This document shows positions 47,283-58,663 of a stretch of DNA of 64,000 nt, piece by piece. How positions within the stretch are numbered: the stretch's first letter is position 1; each line of letters opens with the position of its first letter. Position numbers and translations under genes: made by a program. Below the pieces are notes generated by a model that was given only the letters and a program-made list of their open reading frames with translations, did no database searches and was not told the DNA's origin. The stretch is taken from the NCBI GenBank assembly GCA_023374045.1, contig CM041783.1, forward strand, positions 126,853,503 to 126,917,502, read 5' to 3'. The DNA is from Limonium bicolor. Lineage: Eukaryota > Streptophyta > Magnoliopsida > Caryophyllales > Plumbaginaceae.

Positions 47283-50200
47283 ATGTCTACCTCCGCCGCA
47301 AAACAGAGTAAGCTTGCTGCGAATTTTCCGCCGGCTATTGAGGCGATTCAGGGCTGCCGCTCCTCCAACGGCGTTCGCCCCACGTATCTCAAACCTTTAA
47401 AGCCCTTTTTGTCCGGGCGCGGCCCTTCTCCTTCCTCCCTTGACTATTCTTCCCTCTACGATTGTCTCAGGGGGGTCGAAGCCCCACGTGGTACCCAGGT
47501 TTACCTACCGTCCCCCGATTCTCACCCCAACGATGATTTTGGCCGTGGGTACGTGGTCTACGCCGATTTTTTCCGCTCCGGCCTGACCATTCCCCCACCC
47601 CTTTGTCTTGGGCTTTCTCCTTCGCCGCTGCTGTTCCCTTTCCCATCTTCACCCAAAGGCGATTTCCCATCTTCACGCTTTCGTCTCTCTGTGTGAAGAA
47701 AGCAAGATTCGGAAGGGGGCATCGATTTTGTCCGATTCTTCACGGTTAGAGTCGATCCTGATAGTCTAACCTTAATTGCGAAAGCCGGATATTCCCTTTT
47801 TGACTATAAAAAGGTGCATGGGAGTCCACGGTGGTTCGTCATTGTTCCCCCTTCCGGCCGGGTCTTGGGTGTCCCTTACTGCGCTGAAGTTGGCAAAGGA
47901 CAGTTGATTTCTCCAGAAACCCCTCCGGCCGAACTGCCTATCTCGAAGATTCTGAGGGCAGTAAGCAAAAAGCCGCTGACCGTCGAAGCGTTTTTCACAA
48001 AAGCACGCCTATCTTCTCTGAAGACTTATCACAGTAAGTGCTTTTTAATTTCCGTATACGTTTTGTCATCTTCGTTGATTTGCTTATTGCTTCGGTGTGT
48101 CGTATGTAGACTTCTTCCAGAAGGGGGAGAAGATCGGCCCATTCCATAGCTGGAACTTCGTCACCTTCAAGATTGGGGACGAGAAAATCAACTACTACGA
48201 CACTCTGGAGGCGGCTACAGATGCGGCTGAGCAGCTTCTAGGGGATAGCCCTCCTCCTACAAAGCGTCCCAGGCAAGAAGCCAAGGATGACCAAGCTGGT
48301 CATTCAAAGAAAAAGAAAAGGGTGGAATCCCCGGATCACGCTACGGCCGGATTGTTAGGTACTTGGCACGTGATCCCCGAGTCCGGGCATAGCGTCTTCC
48401 TTCCCCTCACCCCTGGTTCGGGTCTGGACTTTGGTTCTCACCTGGGGCGGGAGTCCGGTCATCCGACTCCTATTTGCGAGCAATTTCCTGATTTGACGGG
48501 TTACTTTTCTTCAGATCCTGCTCAAGAAAACACCCTGGAGGCCACATACTTCCGTGCTGGTCCTTCGGCCGAACCGGGTTTGATTCTTGCAGTGCCCTTC
48601 CACTTCCGGTTTTGTACATACCTGTGTCTTTCGATAATGTAATCACATTTGTTTTTGTCACTACGGCAGTCTCTGTTCCTGTTAAACAAAGAATAAAGAA
48701 GAAAACTACATCAAAACCGAAGGCCTCACAGCCAGGGACATCAGAAGAAGGACAAACCTCTGGTGATCCTGAGGTGTCAGGATCATTCTCCATTGATGTT
48801 GCTGCGGCCACGGATGCGGCAAGGGATAGAGCAATGGAGTATCGTCAGGTGCCTGAGAATCCTGAGCTCCGGAGTAAGCAGAGAGAGGACTACATAGCTT
48901 CTTCTTCTTCCTCCCCTTCTCCTCCTGCTCAGGAGTCCTACACTGGACCCTCCCAAAAGGAAGGGTGGTTCTACCATTGCGGGCACCCTCTCCCTTTAAT
49001 ATCCTGCGACTCTGCCAAGTATTCCTCCGTCTGGAAGGAGGCAATAAAGAGATCTGGTCATCCAGACGGGATCTTTGCTCCTCCGGCAACCTTTACTGCT
49101 ACCAAAAAAGGCTGCGGATCGGAGATGGGGGGGCAGATGCCATCATGCGGCATTCCCTCCCAATAAATGATGTGTTTGAAATGATGTGGGGGGCATTTTC
49201 AGGTTGGCATGTGTATCTCTATTGTGTTTCTCTCCTGTTTTGGTTTGGTTTTTCCTTAATTCTGTCAATTGTGTTGTTTTTAGGTGATGTCCATGGCTCA
49301 AAGTGCTGAGGTTCACTTCGGCAATCTCCAATCCAAGCTTCGCTACGAGGAAAGCCGAGCCAATAATGTTGAAGAGGAACTGAAGTTGTCCCGCTCCTCT
49401 CATGATGCTTACATTGATCAGGTTAAGTATGAGATTGACCGTAAGGCAAAGGAGAGAAATGAGGCAATAAACAAAGACCTGCAGTTGTCCCGACGAGAAT
49501 GCGAGCATCAGCGTGATGAGTATGAGTTGCAGCTGAAGAAACTCCGAGAAGAAAACTTTTCTCTAAAAGGCCAGATTGGGAAGCTGACAACACCTTGATA
49601 GAGGTATGAAATCATCTCTTCTTTTTTGAGAATGATAAGCCGACTCGGGCCTTCTCTGACCTAGACATTTTGCTGGATCAGGTGCGCTCTATTCACCGGA
49701 ACGAGGTGAACTCTCTTCAGGCTGACAAGACCTTTTTCTATCAGGAGAGAATTCTTACAAGCAGGAGGCTGAAACGCTCGAACTGGAGAAGCAAACTCTT
49801 CAACGGGAGAATGAGGCCCTTGTGAAGGAAAAAGAAAAGCTCATGCAGGAGCTTGATCGCCTGTCGGAGGAAAAGGCCGCACTGGAAGAGCATTCAAGGT
49901 CCTCCTTTGATCAAGAGAAGCAGTCTCTGCTCCGAGATTGCTCTCTTTTGGAAGAGGAGAAGAAAATCCTTGTTGCGGATAAAGTTTCCTTGATAGAAGA
50001 GAGGACCAGGTTGGAAGTGAGAGTAAAAGAGCTGGAGGAAGCCAAGTCTCGTTCTCAAGCCGAGAATACTGAGCCATCAGGCCATGGTAAACTCTCAGAT
50101 CTTCGACTTCTGTTTCTTCTTTTGTCCCTTCTTCTTCTTACTCTTTTTTTTTTGTGTTCCGGCTAGGCTTGAGTTCTGCCAACCTACTGAAGCACGTCAA

Positions 50201-50717
50201 TCAGTTGAATGGTCGGGTAGTTCGTGCTAAGGAGGAGCTGTCATTTGCCAATTCTGAACGTGATAAGTATCGAGCCCAAGTCCTGACCCTTGAATTTCAA
50301 GTGGCCAGGCTTAAGTCATTTTCCCGGCAGTCTCAGGAGGAGATACGGAAGCAAGGCACCATTAATGCCCATCTAAAGGAGTCCTTTGCTTCACAGTGCC
50401 GCCGGATAGTCGATATTTTCAAGAAGATTGTCTCAGATCACTCTCTCGAGAAAGGAGAGTTACTGGATGATGATCTGTACAACAAGCTGGAATTCAAGGC
50501 CGTTGCTCAGAAGTCCAACTTCTTCTTGGAGCTCGAGAGGTTCTGCCGCAGTCCTGGTGAGACATGCTTTGGCGCCGGCGAAGCCTCATTCCTTCCAGCT
50601 GGAAGCAACATCCTGTCGTCTGCCGGAGGGATGCAGCGTCTTTCTAAGAGGTCCAAGTCTTCTGAGAGTGTGGCTAGTAGCGGCGATAGATTATTATTGC
50701 TGAAAAAGAAGCTGTAG
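47283..50717 (+). pseudogene. E3 antisense gene (Tat aORF, Transposase_28-like N-terminus, coiled-coil C-terminus)
   Basis: ATG 47283 (context ACAATGTC) starts a protein with GYVVYADFFRSGLTIP, typical of the plant 'putative gypsy type transposon' family found antisense in Tat elements. The domain continues after a frameshift near 47598 and another near 47715, through SPRWFVIVPPSGR. Predicted introns: 48034-48109 (76 bp, frame-restoring), one between about 49200 and 49283, and 50087-50166 (80 bp). Middle exons are Lys/Ser-rich with a basic PTKRPRQ-like stretch. From 49284 to 50560 the protein is heptad-rich coiled coil (EEKAALEEHSRSSFDQEKQS). It ends at TAG 50717, with AATAAA at 50727-50732. 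Its function in the lineage is unknown. The two frameshifts suggest this copy is broken unless they are assembly errors. Confidence 0.7.
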
Positions 50718-51073
50718 AAAAAGTAGAATAAAGTTTTGTTTTTATTTCTAGAGGGGTTTTTGTTTTGGCATGTATTTTTTGTGTTTGCCGAATCTTTTGT
50801 AATGATCATATTTTGTAACTGTTTTTACCCCACACTTTGGGAGAAATATAAGCTATATTTTTCACCATCTTTACTTATTTGTCTACCGGAGTACCTCTTT
50901 TGAGCCAAGTTTTCTATTGCCGTGATATTCTCTCTTCTTTTTTTTAATGGTGCACGTATGGTTATCTTATGCAAGTTATATCAGTTTGCGGCTTTGGACT
51001 TTTGTTCCGGCCGGATCTTTTTCTTTCAAAGTATGGCCATCTATGGTTTTTAGCCGGATTTTTTTAAGATATG
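50718..51073. other. E3 spacer between antisense gene and minisatellite
   Basis: Non-coding, T-rich, with the AATAAA polyadenylation-type signal of the plus-strand gene at 50727-50732. Confidence 0.6.
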
Positions 51074-51610
51074 GAAGCCTGCGGCCCGTTGGCCGGTGCC
51101 TATTTTCAAGTCATGATAGCCTGCGGCTCGTTGGCCGGTGCTTACTTTCAAGGCATGATAGCCTGCGGCTCGTTGGCCGGTGCTTACTTTCAAGGCATGA
51201 TAGCCTGCAGCTCGTTGGCCGGTGCTTACTTTCAAGGCATGATAGCCTGCGGCTTGTTGGTCGGTGCTTACTTTCAAGGCATGATAGCCTGCGGCTCGTT
51301 GGCCGGTGCTTACTTTCAAGGCATGATAGCCTGAGGCTCGTTGGCCGGTGCTTACTTTCAAGGCATGATATCCTGCGGCTCGTTGGCCGGTGCTTACTTT
51401 CAAGGCATGATAGCCTGCGGCTCGTTGGCCAGTGCTTACTTTCAAGGCATGATAGCCTGCGGCTCATTGGCCGGTGCTTACTTTCAAGGCATGATAGCCT
51501 GCGGCTCGTTGGCCGGTGCTTACTTTCAAGGCATGACAGCCTGCGGCTCGTTGGCCGGTGCTTACTTTCAAGGCATGATAGCTTGCGGCTCGTTGGCCGG
51601 TGCATACTTT
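51074..51610. repeat. 42-bp minisatellite in E3, about 13 copies
   Basis: The unit (GGCATGATAGCCTGCGGCTC plus 22 more bases) starts near 51076 and then at 51118, 51160, 51202 and so on every 42 bp to 51580. The first copy is the most diverged and a few point variants mark the others. As 42 is a multiple of three, long frames open on both strands with 14-residue repeats; these are artefacts. It lies between the integrase end and the antisense gene, where Tat elements often carry satellites. Confidence 0.93.
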
Positions 51611-51639
51611 TGCTCTTTTTCGAAAATAATACCTCTTTA

Positions 51640-52121
51640 TTAATGAATCGTAAATTTTATACATAGATTTTTTAGATATTCTCCATGCCAAGAATGTGGC
51701 AATTCGTATCCTTCACCATTTTTCAGGCGGTATGAAGCTCGTCCTGTCCTTTGGTGTATGATGTATGGTCCTTCCCATTGGGGTTCTAGCTTCTTAGGCT
51801 GCTTAACTTCTCGAAGAACCAACTCTCCTGGGGCAAAACTCCGCTCTTTTATCCTTTGGTTGAAATATCGCTCAACTCTGGATTTATCTTTCGCATCCTT
51901 ATTGCGGCGGCCATTCTAGTCTCCTCGAGGAGGTCTAGACGATCTTGTATTCCTTGATTGTTGACTTCTTCGTCATATGATTCCCACCTTATTGATGGCA
52001 CCATAATTTCCGCCGGAATGACAGCCTCCGAACCATATGTTAGTCTGTAGGGTGTTTCCCCTGTCGGCCCCTTTCCGTTGTTCTGTAAGACCAAAGGATC
52101 TGGGGTAACAGCTCTACCCAC
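51640..52121 (-). pseudogene. E3 integrase C-terminal part
   Basis: TGETPYRLTYGSEAVIPAEI and then LEPQWEGPYIIHQRTGRASY are conserved Tat integrase C-terminal motifs that help bind target DNA. They lie in two frames, 52121-51849 and 51822-51640, out of frame with the catalytic core upstream, so at least two frame breaks separate them. Confidence 0.8.
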
Positions 52122-53172
52122 TTTCCCTTTCTTTCATCGAGTTTTTTCTTTATTGCCCTCACTATCTGACCATTCACATTCTCGACTTGCCCATTTGCCT
52201 GAGGGTGTGCTACTGATGCGAACCTTAAGTCAATCTTCCATTCTTCATCACAGAATTCCCGGAAGCTCTTGCAGTTGAACTGAGTTCCATTATCAGTTAT
52301 TATTGTCTTTGGTATGCCGAACCTGCATACCACATATTTCCAGATGAATTCCTGTGACTTTCTAGCCGTGATAGAGATAGTGTGCATTGCCTCGACCCAT
52401 TTTGTGAAATAGTCGATTGCAACGTATATGAACTTGAACCTTCCTGGCGAAGCTTCTGGGAATGGTCCCACAATATCTAATCTCCACATAGCAAAAGGGG
52501 TTGGGCAGAGGATAGATTTTTGTTCCGCCGGAGGATTGTGCATTTTGTTCCCGTGTTCCTGACACTTGAGACACTTTTGTATGTATTCTTTGCAATGTTC
52601 CATCATTTTTGGCCAAAAGTACCCGAGCCTAAGGATTTTGTGCGTTGTGGTTCTTTCTCCTTGGTGGTTTCGACAGAGCCTGTCATGCACCTCTTTTATT
52701 AGTTCTGCTCCTTCGGCTATGGTAACACACTTCAATGCTGGTCTTGCAAAAGATCGCTTATATAGCTGGTTATTCTCAATGAAAAATGATGCGGCCCGCC
52801 TTTTTATTATCCTGGCCTCCTTTACTTCTTCCGGCAACTTTCCTTGCCGTATGTAATCTATGATTGGGGTCATCCAAGATTCTGTTTTATCATTTGGTTC
52901 CACTATAAACACTTGAGCCCCGTCTATGCTTGATGTAGTCTTGATTTCCAACCGTACCTCATTGGGTACTTTTTCGGCCGTACTTGCTAATTTTGCCAAG
53001 GCATCAGCTTCAACATTCTCCTCACGAGGGAGGTGCTTTAGCTCACATCTTTGGAAGTTTGCTTTTAGCTCTTGGACTTTGAGCAAGTACATCCACAGCT
53101 TTTCCTCTTTGACCTCATAGATGTTGTCGCTTTGTCTTGCTACCAACATGGAATCTGAGTATACCTCTAATT
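52040..53172 (-). pseudogene. E3 archaeal-type RNase H (second half) and integrase core
   Basis: Starts with the aRNH segment LEVYSDSMLVARQ (catalytic Asp) and ends that domain at NVEADALAKLAS. The integrase zinc domain follows, with His residues at VHDRLCRNH and Cys pair CLKCQ, then the catalytic D-D-E: RLDIVGPFP, ITDNGTQF and GQVENVNGQI. All catalytic residues remain. It continues in frame to about 52040 and shifts near 52060-52100. It joins the RT exon through a predicted intron (53173-53258). Confidence 0.85.
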
Positions 53173-53258
53173 CTGTGAAAGTTTTAAATTTTATGAGCTT
53201 TATTTTCAACATGATTTTATAGGAAGGAAAAAATAGAGAGGGTATCTTCCTATGGAAC
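53173..53258 (-). other. Predicted 86-bp intron in E3 archaeal-type RNase H
   Basis: On the minus strand ACAG|GTTCCATAGG (GT 53258-53257) and TTTCACAG|AATTAG (AG 53174-53173). Removing 86 bp joins ATALGAT to ELEVYSDS in one frame, giving the usual unbroken aRNH motif. Without it an extra segment of about 27 residues and a frame change interrupt the domain. Confidence 0.65.
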
Positions 53259-54740
53259 CTGTTGCCCCTAGGGCGGTAGCCATCTCCAAACCCCGAATGA
53301 GGGCTTCGTACTCAGTTTCATTGTTGGTAACATCGAAGTCTAGCCGGAAGGCGTAATTTAGACTTTGTCCATCCGGAGCTTGTACTACTATTCCAGCTCC
53401 TACCCCATTTTTGCATCGGGCTCCGTCAACCAAGATGGTGTATGAGTTTTGGAGCTGTTTCTCTTCTCTTGCAAAGTTTGTTTCTGTTATGAAGTCTGCC
53501 AAGGCCTGTGCTTTAATCGCTGTTCTGGGAAAGAAGTGAATTTCATATTGTGTTAGCTCCACTGTCCAGCTCACCATCCGGCCGGAAGCGTTTGGATTGT
53601 TAGCTATTTGTTTGAGTGGCCAGTTGGTTCTGACAAAGATTCGATGTGACTGAAAGTAGGGCCGTAATTTCCTTGACGCCACCACCAATGCAAACAGGAT
53701 TTTCTCTATGTTTGTATATCGTCCTTCTGTTGGGCTCAAAATTTTGCCTGTATAATAGACTGGTATCTCCCTTTTATCTTCCATAATCAAGACAGCTGCG
53801 ACTACCCAATTTGTCGCGGATAAGTAAAGGTAGAGGTCCTGGCCTGGGGCGGGTACGCCCAATTTAGGCAAATCCCGAAGCATCTCTTTGATCTTTTCAA
53901 ATGCGTCTATACACTCTTGTCCCCATTGGAACTTGCTGTTCTTTCTTGGGATATTGAAGAACGGGATTGATTTTTCCTGAAGCTTGGAACAAAATTTGCT
54001 TAACGCCGTGAGTCTCCCGTTCAAGGCTTGGAAATCTTTGATATTTTTTGGAGGGGAGAGGTTGAGGATCGCCTGACTTTTTTCCGGATCGACCTCAATA
54101 CCTCGCTGTCCAACAATAAAACCAAGAAACTTCCCTTTGGTTACACCGAATACACACTTCTCTAGATTCAGCTTGATTTGGTATTTGTCCAGAGTGTCGA
54201 ATGTTTCCTCTAAATCCTTCATGTGTTGTTCTTTTGATGGACTTTTTACGACTATATCGTCAACGTAAGCTTCCACGTTCCGGGCGAGTTGTTGACAAAA
54301 CACTTTGTCAATCATTCGCTGAAAGGTAGCTCCAGCATTTTTTAGTCCAAAAGGCATTACCTTGTAACAAAATGTTCCGGCTGAAGTTATGAAGGATGTT
54401 TTTTCGAAATCGTCTTCTTTCATTTTTATCTGATTATAGCCAGAGAAAGCATCTAGAAAGCTCAACACAGAGCTTTGAGCAGTTGAAACCACCAATCTAT
54501 CTATTGACGGTAGGGGATAGAAATCTTTCGGACATGCCTTATTCAAATCTGTGAAATCCACACACATTCTCCATTTTCCGTTTGCTTTTTTCACCATGAC
54601 AACATTGGCCAGCCATCGCGGGTACGCGACCTCCCTGATGAATCCAGCTTTGAGGAGTTTCTGGACTTCGGCTCGTGCAGCCAAATCTCTTTCTTCCCCT
54701 ATTACCCTTTTTCTTTTCCTAACCGCCGGATGCTTAGGGT
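53259..54740 (-). pseudogene. E3 reverse transcriptase, RNase H and first half of aRNH
   Basis: RT copies the RNA genome into DNA. Motifs: MCVDFTDLNKACPKD, FLDAFSGYNQI, MPFGLKNAGATFQRM and intact catalytic AYVDD near residue 140. The connection RNase H follows (PVYYTGKIL region), then a second RNase H beginning YTILVDGARCKNGVGAGIV with NNETEYEAL. The frame continues upstream of 54684 into RKRRV/EERDLAAR-like polyprotein sequence, so no separate start is needed. This long intact stretch suggests recent activity. Confidence 0.9.
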
Positions 54741-54891
54741 CTACTCTGAGCTCATGCCGGATACGGTTGGGTCTATTCCAGGCATCTCGTCCGTGCTCCA
54801 GGCAAATGTTGCCCTTCTTTTTCCAGGAACCTCATTAAGTGAGTTTGCTCTCCACTGTCAAACGTAGTTCCTATTTAAAAAATTAGAAGGG

Positions 54892-55593
54892 TTAGATTTT
54901 AAATGTACCTCTCTGGGAGATCTTGGGCTGTTCGAAATCCTTCCATTTCTTGACTCGGCCCGGGGGAAGAGGTAACCTTCCCTTGAACTCCTTGTCTGAT
55001 CCCACAGTTTTGACCACCTCCTCACTAGGAAGGCTATCCATGATGCGGACTTCACACATTCGGGCCATCTTTTGGCTTTCTCTTATCGTAACCACCTTCC
55101 CGTGTGAAGTTAATATTTCATTTTAAGTGATGAGTGTTTGTGGATGGCTTTGAAAGCATTGATTCCTGGCCTTCCAAGGTACATGTTATATCTAGAAAGA
55201 CCTGGCATAATAAAAGCCGTGAGTCTCTCTGTCCTTCTTTCGTCTCCTTGGCCCAGGGTCATTGTGAAATCTATACTGCCGGAAGACGTGGTAGAGACGC
55301 CTCCTACAAATCCTCCTAGAACCGCTGAATAGGGTTTGATCCGGTCCTCAGGTACCCCAACTTCCTAACCGCCTCGGCTGATATGACATTTGCTCGGCCC
55401 GACTATCGATTAGATTTCCCTCCATCATTCGATCGTTTACTTGTGCACGAATGACAAGTGGATCGTTGTGCGGGTATAGCACTCCATCTTTATCCTCGTC
55501 AGAGAAGAAAATTGGAGGAAAACCTTCTTTTTTTGGCGATTTTCCTCTCCAGGAGTTCTTGATGTACTTGATGAATGTGCCTTTTTCGTTCAT
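54892..55593 (-). pseudogene. E3 protease and linker
   Basis: Contains PHNDPLVIRAQVND followed by LIDSRAEQM, where the aspartic protease motif DSGS is expected; the glycine is missing, by substitution or frame change. Downstream, YNMYLGRPGINAFKA and the REDQQ-like segment TIRESQKMARMC match the Tat linker. Frames are broken several times. Confidence 0.65.
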
Positions 55594-55953
55594 TAGGGGT
55601 TAGTGGTCCTACTTCTAAAAAAGTCCTGTTATCATTCTCACTGATTTGCTGGGATCAAGCCTGGGGTGAGCCTCTTCCTCTTGTCGCCCACGAGGTGCAT
55701 TCTGGGTACCGCTCTGTTGACCGCCGATTGCCTTTGTGCTCCGGCTGACTGCTTTCCCTTCTTCTTACTCTCCTCGATGATCCGAAGCTCTTTGGCCAAG
55801 GTAGCACAGTTTACAGTCCGGTGGATGCGGTTTCCGTGGTATTCGCAGAATGCAACCGGAATTTCCCCCTGCGGCGCTTTCTTTCTTGCTGAGGAAGGTA
55901 TCCTTCTCTTACTGCAGCGACATATTTCCCTGGGTCAATGTAGACAATGGTCC

Positions 55954-57002
55954 TTACCCCCTGATGCTGTGCCCCTGAGAGGAAGATCCGGCGGTTGTCT
56001 TGCCATAATATGGCTTATACCTTGACCCTCCTCTTCCGGCATTTCCTCCATGTCCTTCCTTCTTTTCTGGTACCCCTGCGACTTTGAAGCTATCTGCTAG
56101 CTCTTTAGCCTTGTTTTCTGCTATCTCAGATTTCAAAAAATCATGGATCATTTCAGCTAATTCTCCATGAGTTTTTGGTGCTTTTGTTGCGATCTTTCCA
56201 GCAAGCCGAGGCTGAGCCAGACCATTACCAAAGGCTTTGATCAAGATCTTCTCATCGATATCGTCGATTTCTGCGACCTTCTTATGGAAGCGCTCGCTGT
56301 ACTCCTTTCACGGTTTCTCCTTTTCGCTGCTTAACGTCATCAATTCTATTGTTTCTTTTTTAACCCCTTACTCGCAGCGAAGTATTGCTGGAATTCTTCG
56401 GTCAGCTGTTTGAAGCTCGTGATGGACTGTGGCGGTCTCGTGGAGATCCATCCCAACGCTCTCTTCGAAAGCGTTCCGGGAATAAATTGCAGAGAGCGAG
56501 GGAGCTGATCCCCTGAGTGTTCATGGCAAACATGAACTTCTTAATATGTTGGGCGGGGTCTCCAGTCCCATCATTTTCTCAATCGCCGGAGCAACGAAAT
56601 GCGGTGGGAGTTTTGCTTTTCTTATCCGCTCTCAGAAGGGGTACAAGCTCATGTCTATCTGGTCATCTTCTTCCATTTCTTCTTCACTGATGATTGAATT
56701 ACGCTTCCTATCCTTACTTTCCTCGCCATTGCTGCCTCTGGAATCCTTATTTCTCAGCTGCTTTATGGCCTCAGTCATTTCATCCCATTTTTTCTGATAC
56801 TCCTCGTCTCTTTACATTAGTTCCTGTTGCAGAGTTTTGTTCCCTCTACAATTTTTTCATCAATGGATCTGACTAGTCCCTTTAGCATGTCTTCGAGATC
56901 TTTTTTGGAGATGGCCTCTGGCATCTCCGAATTCATTTCTTCTTCAGAACGATTGTTATCCTCGGTAGCGTTCTTCGGTGTTTTCTTTGATCTTGGAGCC
57001 AT
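55954..57002 (-). pseudogene. gag: E3 gag
   Basis: ATG at 57002-57000 starts MAPRSKKTPKNATEDNN, about 130 nt after the PBS. The frame closes at 56817; the gag core resumes in other frames, recognisable at 56320-55954 (KILIKAFGNGLAQPRLAG and a Gly-rich basic tail). Multiple frame breaks across 56816-56245. Confidence 0.7.
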
Positions 57003-57120
57003 TTCTCGTATTCAGATCCTGCAAAAATGTCATTAGTTGTTTCAAGATTTCCACTACAAATCGTTACAGATTACTTCCCTATTTTTAGGTGGTCTCGTGG
57101 TTGCTTCTTGTTGTTTATTT

Positions 57121-57136
57121 CCCACAGACGGCGCCA
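57121..57136 (-). other. E3 primer-binding site
   Basis: On the minus strand TGGCGCCGTCTGTGGG lies two bases after the LTR end. The first nine bases match the GGCGCC type of PBS common in Tat/Athila elements; I cannot name the tRNA with certainty. Confidence 0.75.
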
Positions 57137-57138
57137 AA

Positions 57139-57604
57139 TGAAACAACATATACTATCCTGATACAATCCGATCTGATCCTCTATTCTACGTTACCTGGTC
57201 TCGATCACAGAATTTCGCAAGAGTAGAGAGAGAGAGAGAGCCTTAGTTAGAATCGAGCATAAGTTTGATTGCCAAATGTGTCGTGTCTTATTTCATGGGG
57301 GTACATCCCTATTTATAGTATTTTGGGCCTTGGTTCCATGGTGCCAGCCTGTATTTTACATGTATAAGTATAGTTTTACCCTCTCTTAGTATCTTTGGCT
57401 GACCACAGGCGGTCGGTCGTACCGTATTTTGCCTTGTCTAAGTCCTATTTTCATCCGGCTGGAGACGGCCGGATGCCCTATGTGCTTCTACTTCCATCCG
57501 GCTGAAGCGGCCGGATGCTCTTTGCAACTTTATTCTCATTCGGCTAGGCCGGCCGGATGCTCTCCGTGTCTTGTTTTGACTTGGCACCATTTCTTCCCTT
57601 CTCA
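57139..57604 (-). repeat. E3 5' LTR (466 bp)
   Basis: Partner of 46266-46729. Its three GC-rich hairpins are at 57452-57475, 57495-57517 and 57537-57559; their arms differ slightly between repeats but still pair. Confidence 0.93.
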
Positions 57605-58663
57605 AACAATATAGCTTTGCTTCCTTCCTCCTCTGAATTTTTTCACCGAAACACAGACTATTTTCCAACCTCAACTCACACCAAATGGCTGGATGAAAAT
57701 GGAAGTGGGTCAGAGGCTCAATGGAAAGAGAAGAAAAAAGATGAAGAAAATAGACATAAACTTGTCTTAGAAGCTTACCTAGATCAAAGATCTCACCAAA
57801 TGAACTTGGAGTCTCCTTGCTGTTAAGGAGGTTGAAAGAGAGGGTATGGAGACTGAATAACTCGGCTTGAGGAAGTAATGGGAGGAAAGAGAAGAAAAAT
57901 GAGCTTATAAGGTAAGGTTTGGTTACTTTATTGAATAGTCTTAGATGACTCATTAGTAGATATTTTATGTTGGCTAATGGATGAGTATGACAGTATAGGT
58001 GGGCGGCAATGGGTGTTCAAACCAAAGGATGACCATTGACCATGGTTTAAGTTAAGTAATTAAATGTAATTTTGGGTACTATTCACCCAAAATCACCCAT
58101 TTTGATTTAAACATTGATTTAGACTTTATAATATAGTCTATCATGTCACATTAATTTTATAAAGAATGTAATATAGGTCTTAAAGTGACAAAAAGTCAAT
58201 ATCTTAGAGCTCATACACAAAAACGTGCTTTAAGGTGTTTTAGTGCACATTTGTGTCCCAAGGTGTTTCTGAGCTTGGTTTTCTTTGAGAACGGTTTTAT
58301 TACATTCCTTACATGATTATTGAACTTAGGAATCCAATTTGGAGTCAAATGGAGGTCATAAGACCTTTGAGGTTTCTTAGAGCACATTTTTGCCCTACTA
58401 GACTTTTAAGCATGTAAACACTTGTTCTTGTGTGGAGTGTTATCCAATAATTGTAGTACGTTCATTTATGTGTTATAATGCTTAGGACAAAATTTTAGGT
58501 TCTAAGGAGTTCATTTGGGTATGTATTTACCTTAAACGGTCAAAGGGTGCAATTTTTGCTTTGTATTGACCATTGTTGTTCTCAATTGACTTTTAAGGCA
58601 TGTTTAGGCCTTAATTAATTGATTATAAGTTTGATCCATGTCTTATTAGTTTGAGGTATTTCA
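57605..58663 (-). repeat. E4 5' LTR, start (after E3), with E3 target duplication
   Basis: AACAA (57605-57609) is the E3 duplication. The rest is the first 1054 bp of the E4 LTR in sense, ending (plus strand) GAGGTATTTCA. The uninterrupted E2 insertion site TCATA is at 58211-58215. A weak form of the family palindrome lies near 58218-58250. Confidence 0.87.

Larger units (their letters stand above)
46266..57604 (-). mobile_element. E3: Tat-lineage Ty3/gypsy retrotransposon, 11.3 kb
   Basis: LTRs at 46266-46729 and 57139-57604 flanked by AACAA duplications. On the minus strand: PBS, gag, protease, RT, RNase H, a second (archaeal-type) RNase H, integrase; then a minisatellite and a gene on the opposite strand. 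A second RNase H, antisense ORF and variable tandem repeats near the 3' end are known traits of the Tat lineage (Ogre, Retand, Grande). Several frame breaks show it is defective. The LTRs differ at about 12 of 464 positions, mostly transitions, plus one GA repeat change, so insertion is fairly recent. Confidence 0.92.
37087..58663 (-). mobile_element. E4: gag-bearing, pol-less relative of E1/E2 (interrupted by E3)
   Basis: Minus-strand element: 5' LTR (58663-57610 joined to 46265-41920), PBS (41904-41915), spliced gag (41687-40379), non-coding interior, PPT (37523-37541), 3' LTR fragment (37522-37087). It shares termini, PBS, PPT, palindrome and structured block with E1 and E2, so it is the same family. 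It has gag but no protease, RT or integrase in a 4.4-kb interior, like the TR-GAG class. LTR length without E3 is about 5.4 kb. The span 46266-57604 is foreign (E3). Confidence 0.85.

Noticed and set aside
51074..51610. Possible CRISPR-like array
   Set aside because: Units are contiguous 42-bp direct repeats without unique spacers, inside a plant retrotransposon.
50947..51691. Long frames on both strands with 14-residue repeats (up to 239 residues)
   Set aside because: They arise from a 42-bp tandem repeat with no stop in several frames. All frames are equally open and none has a domain or start context.
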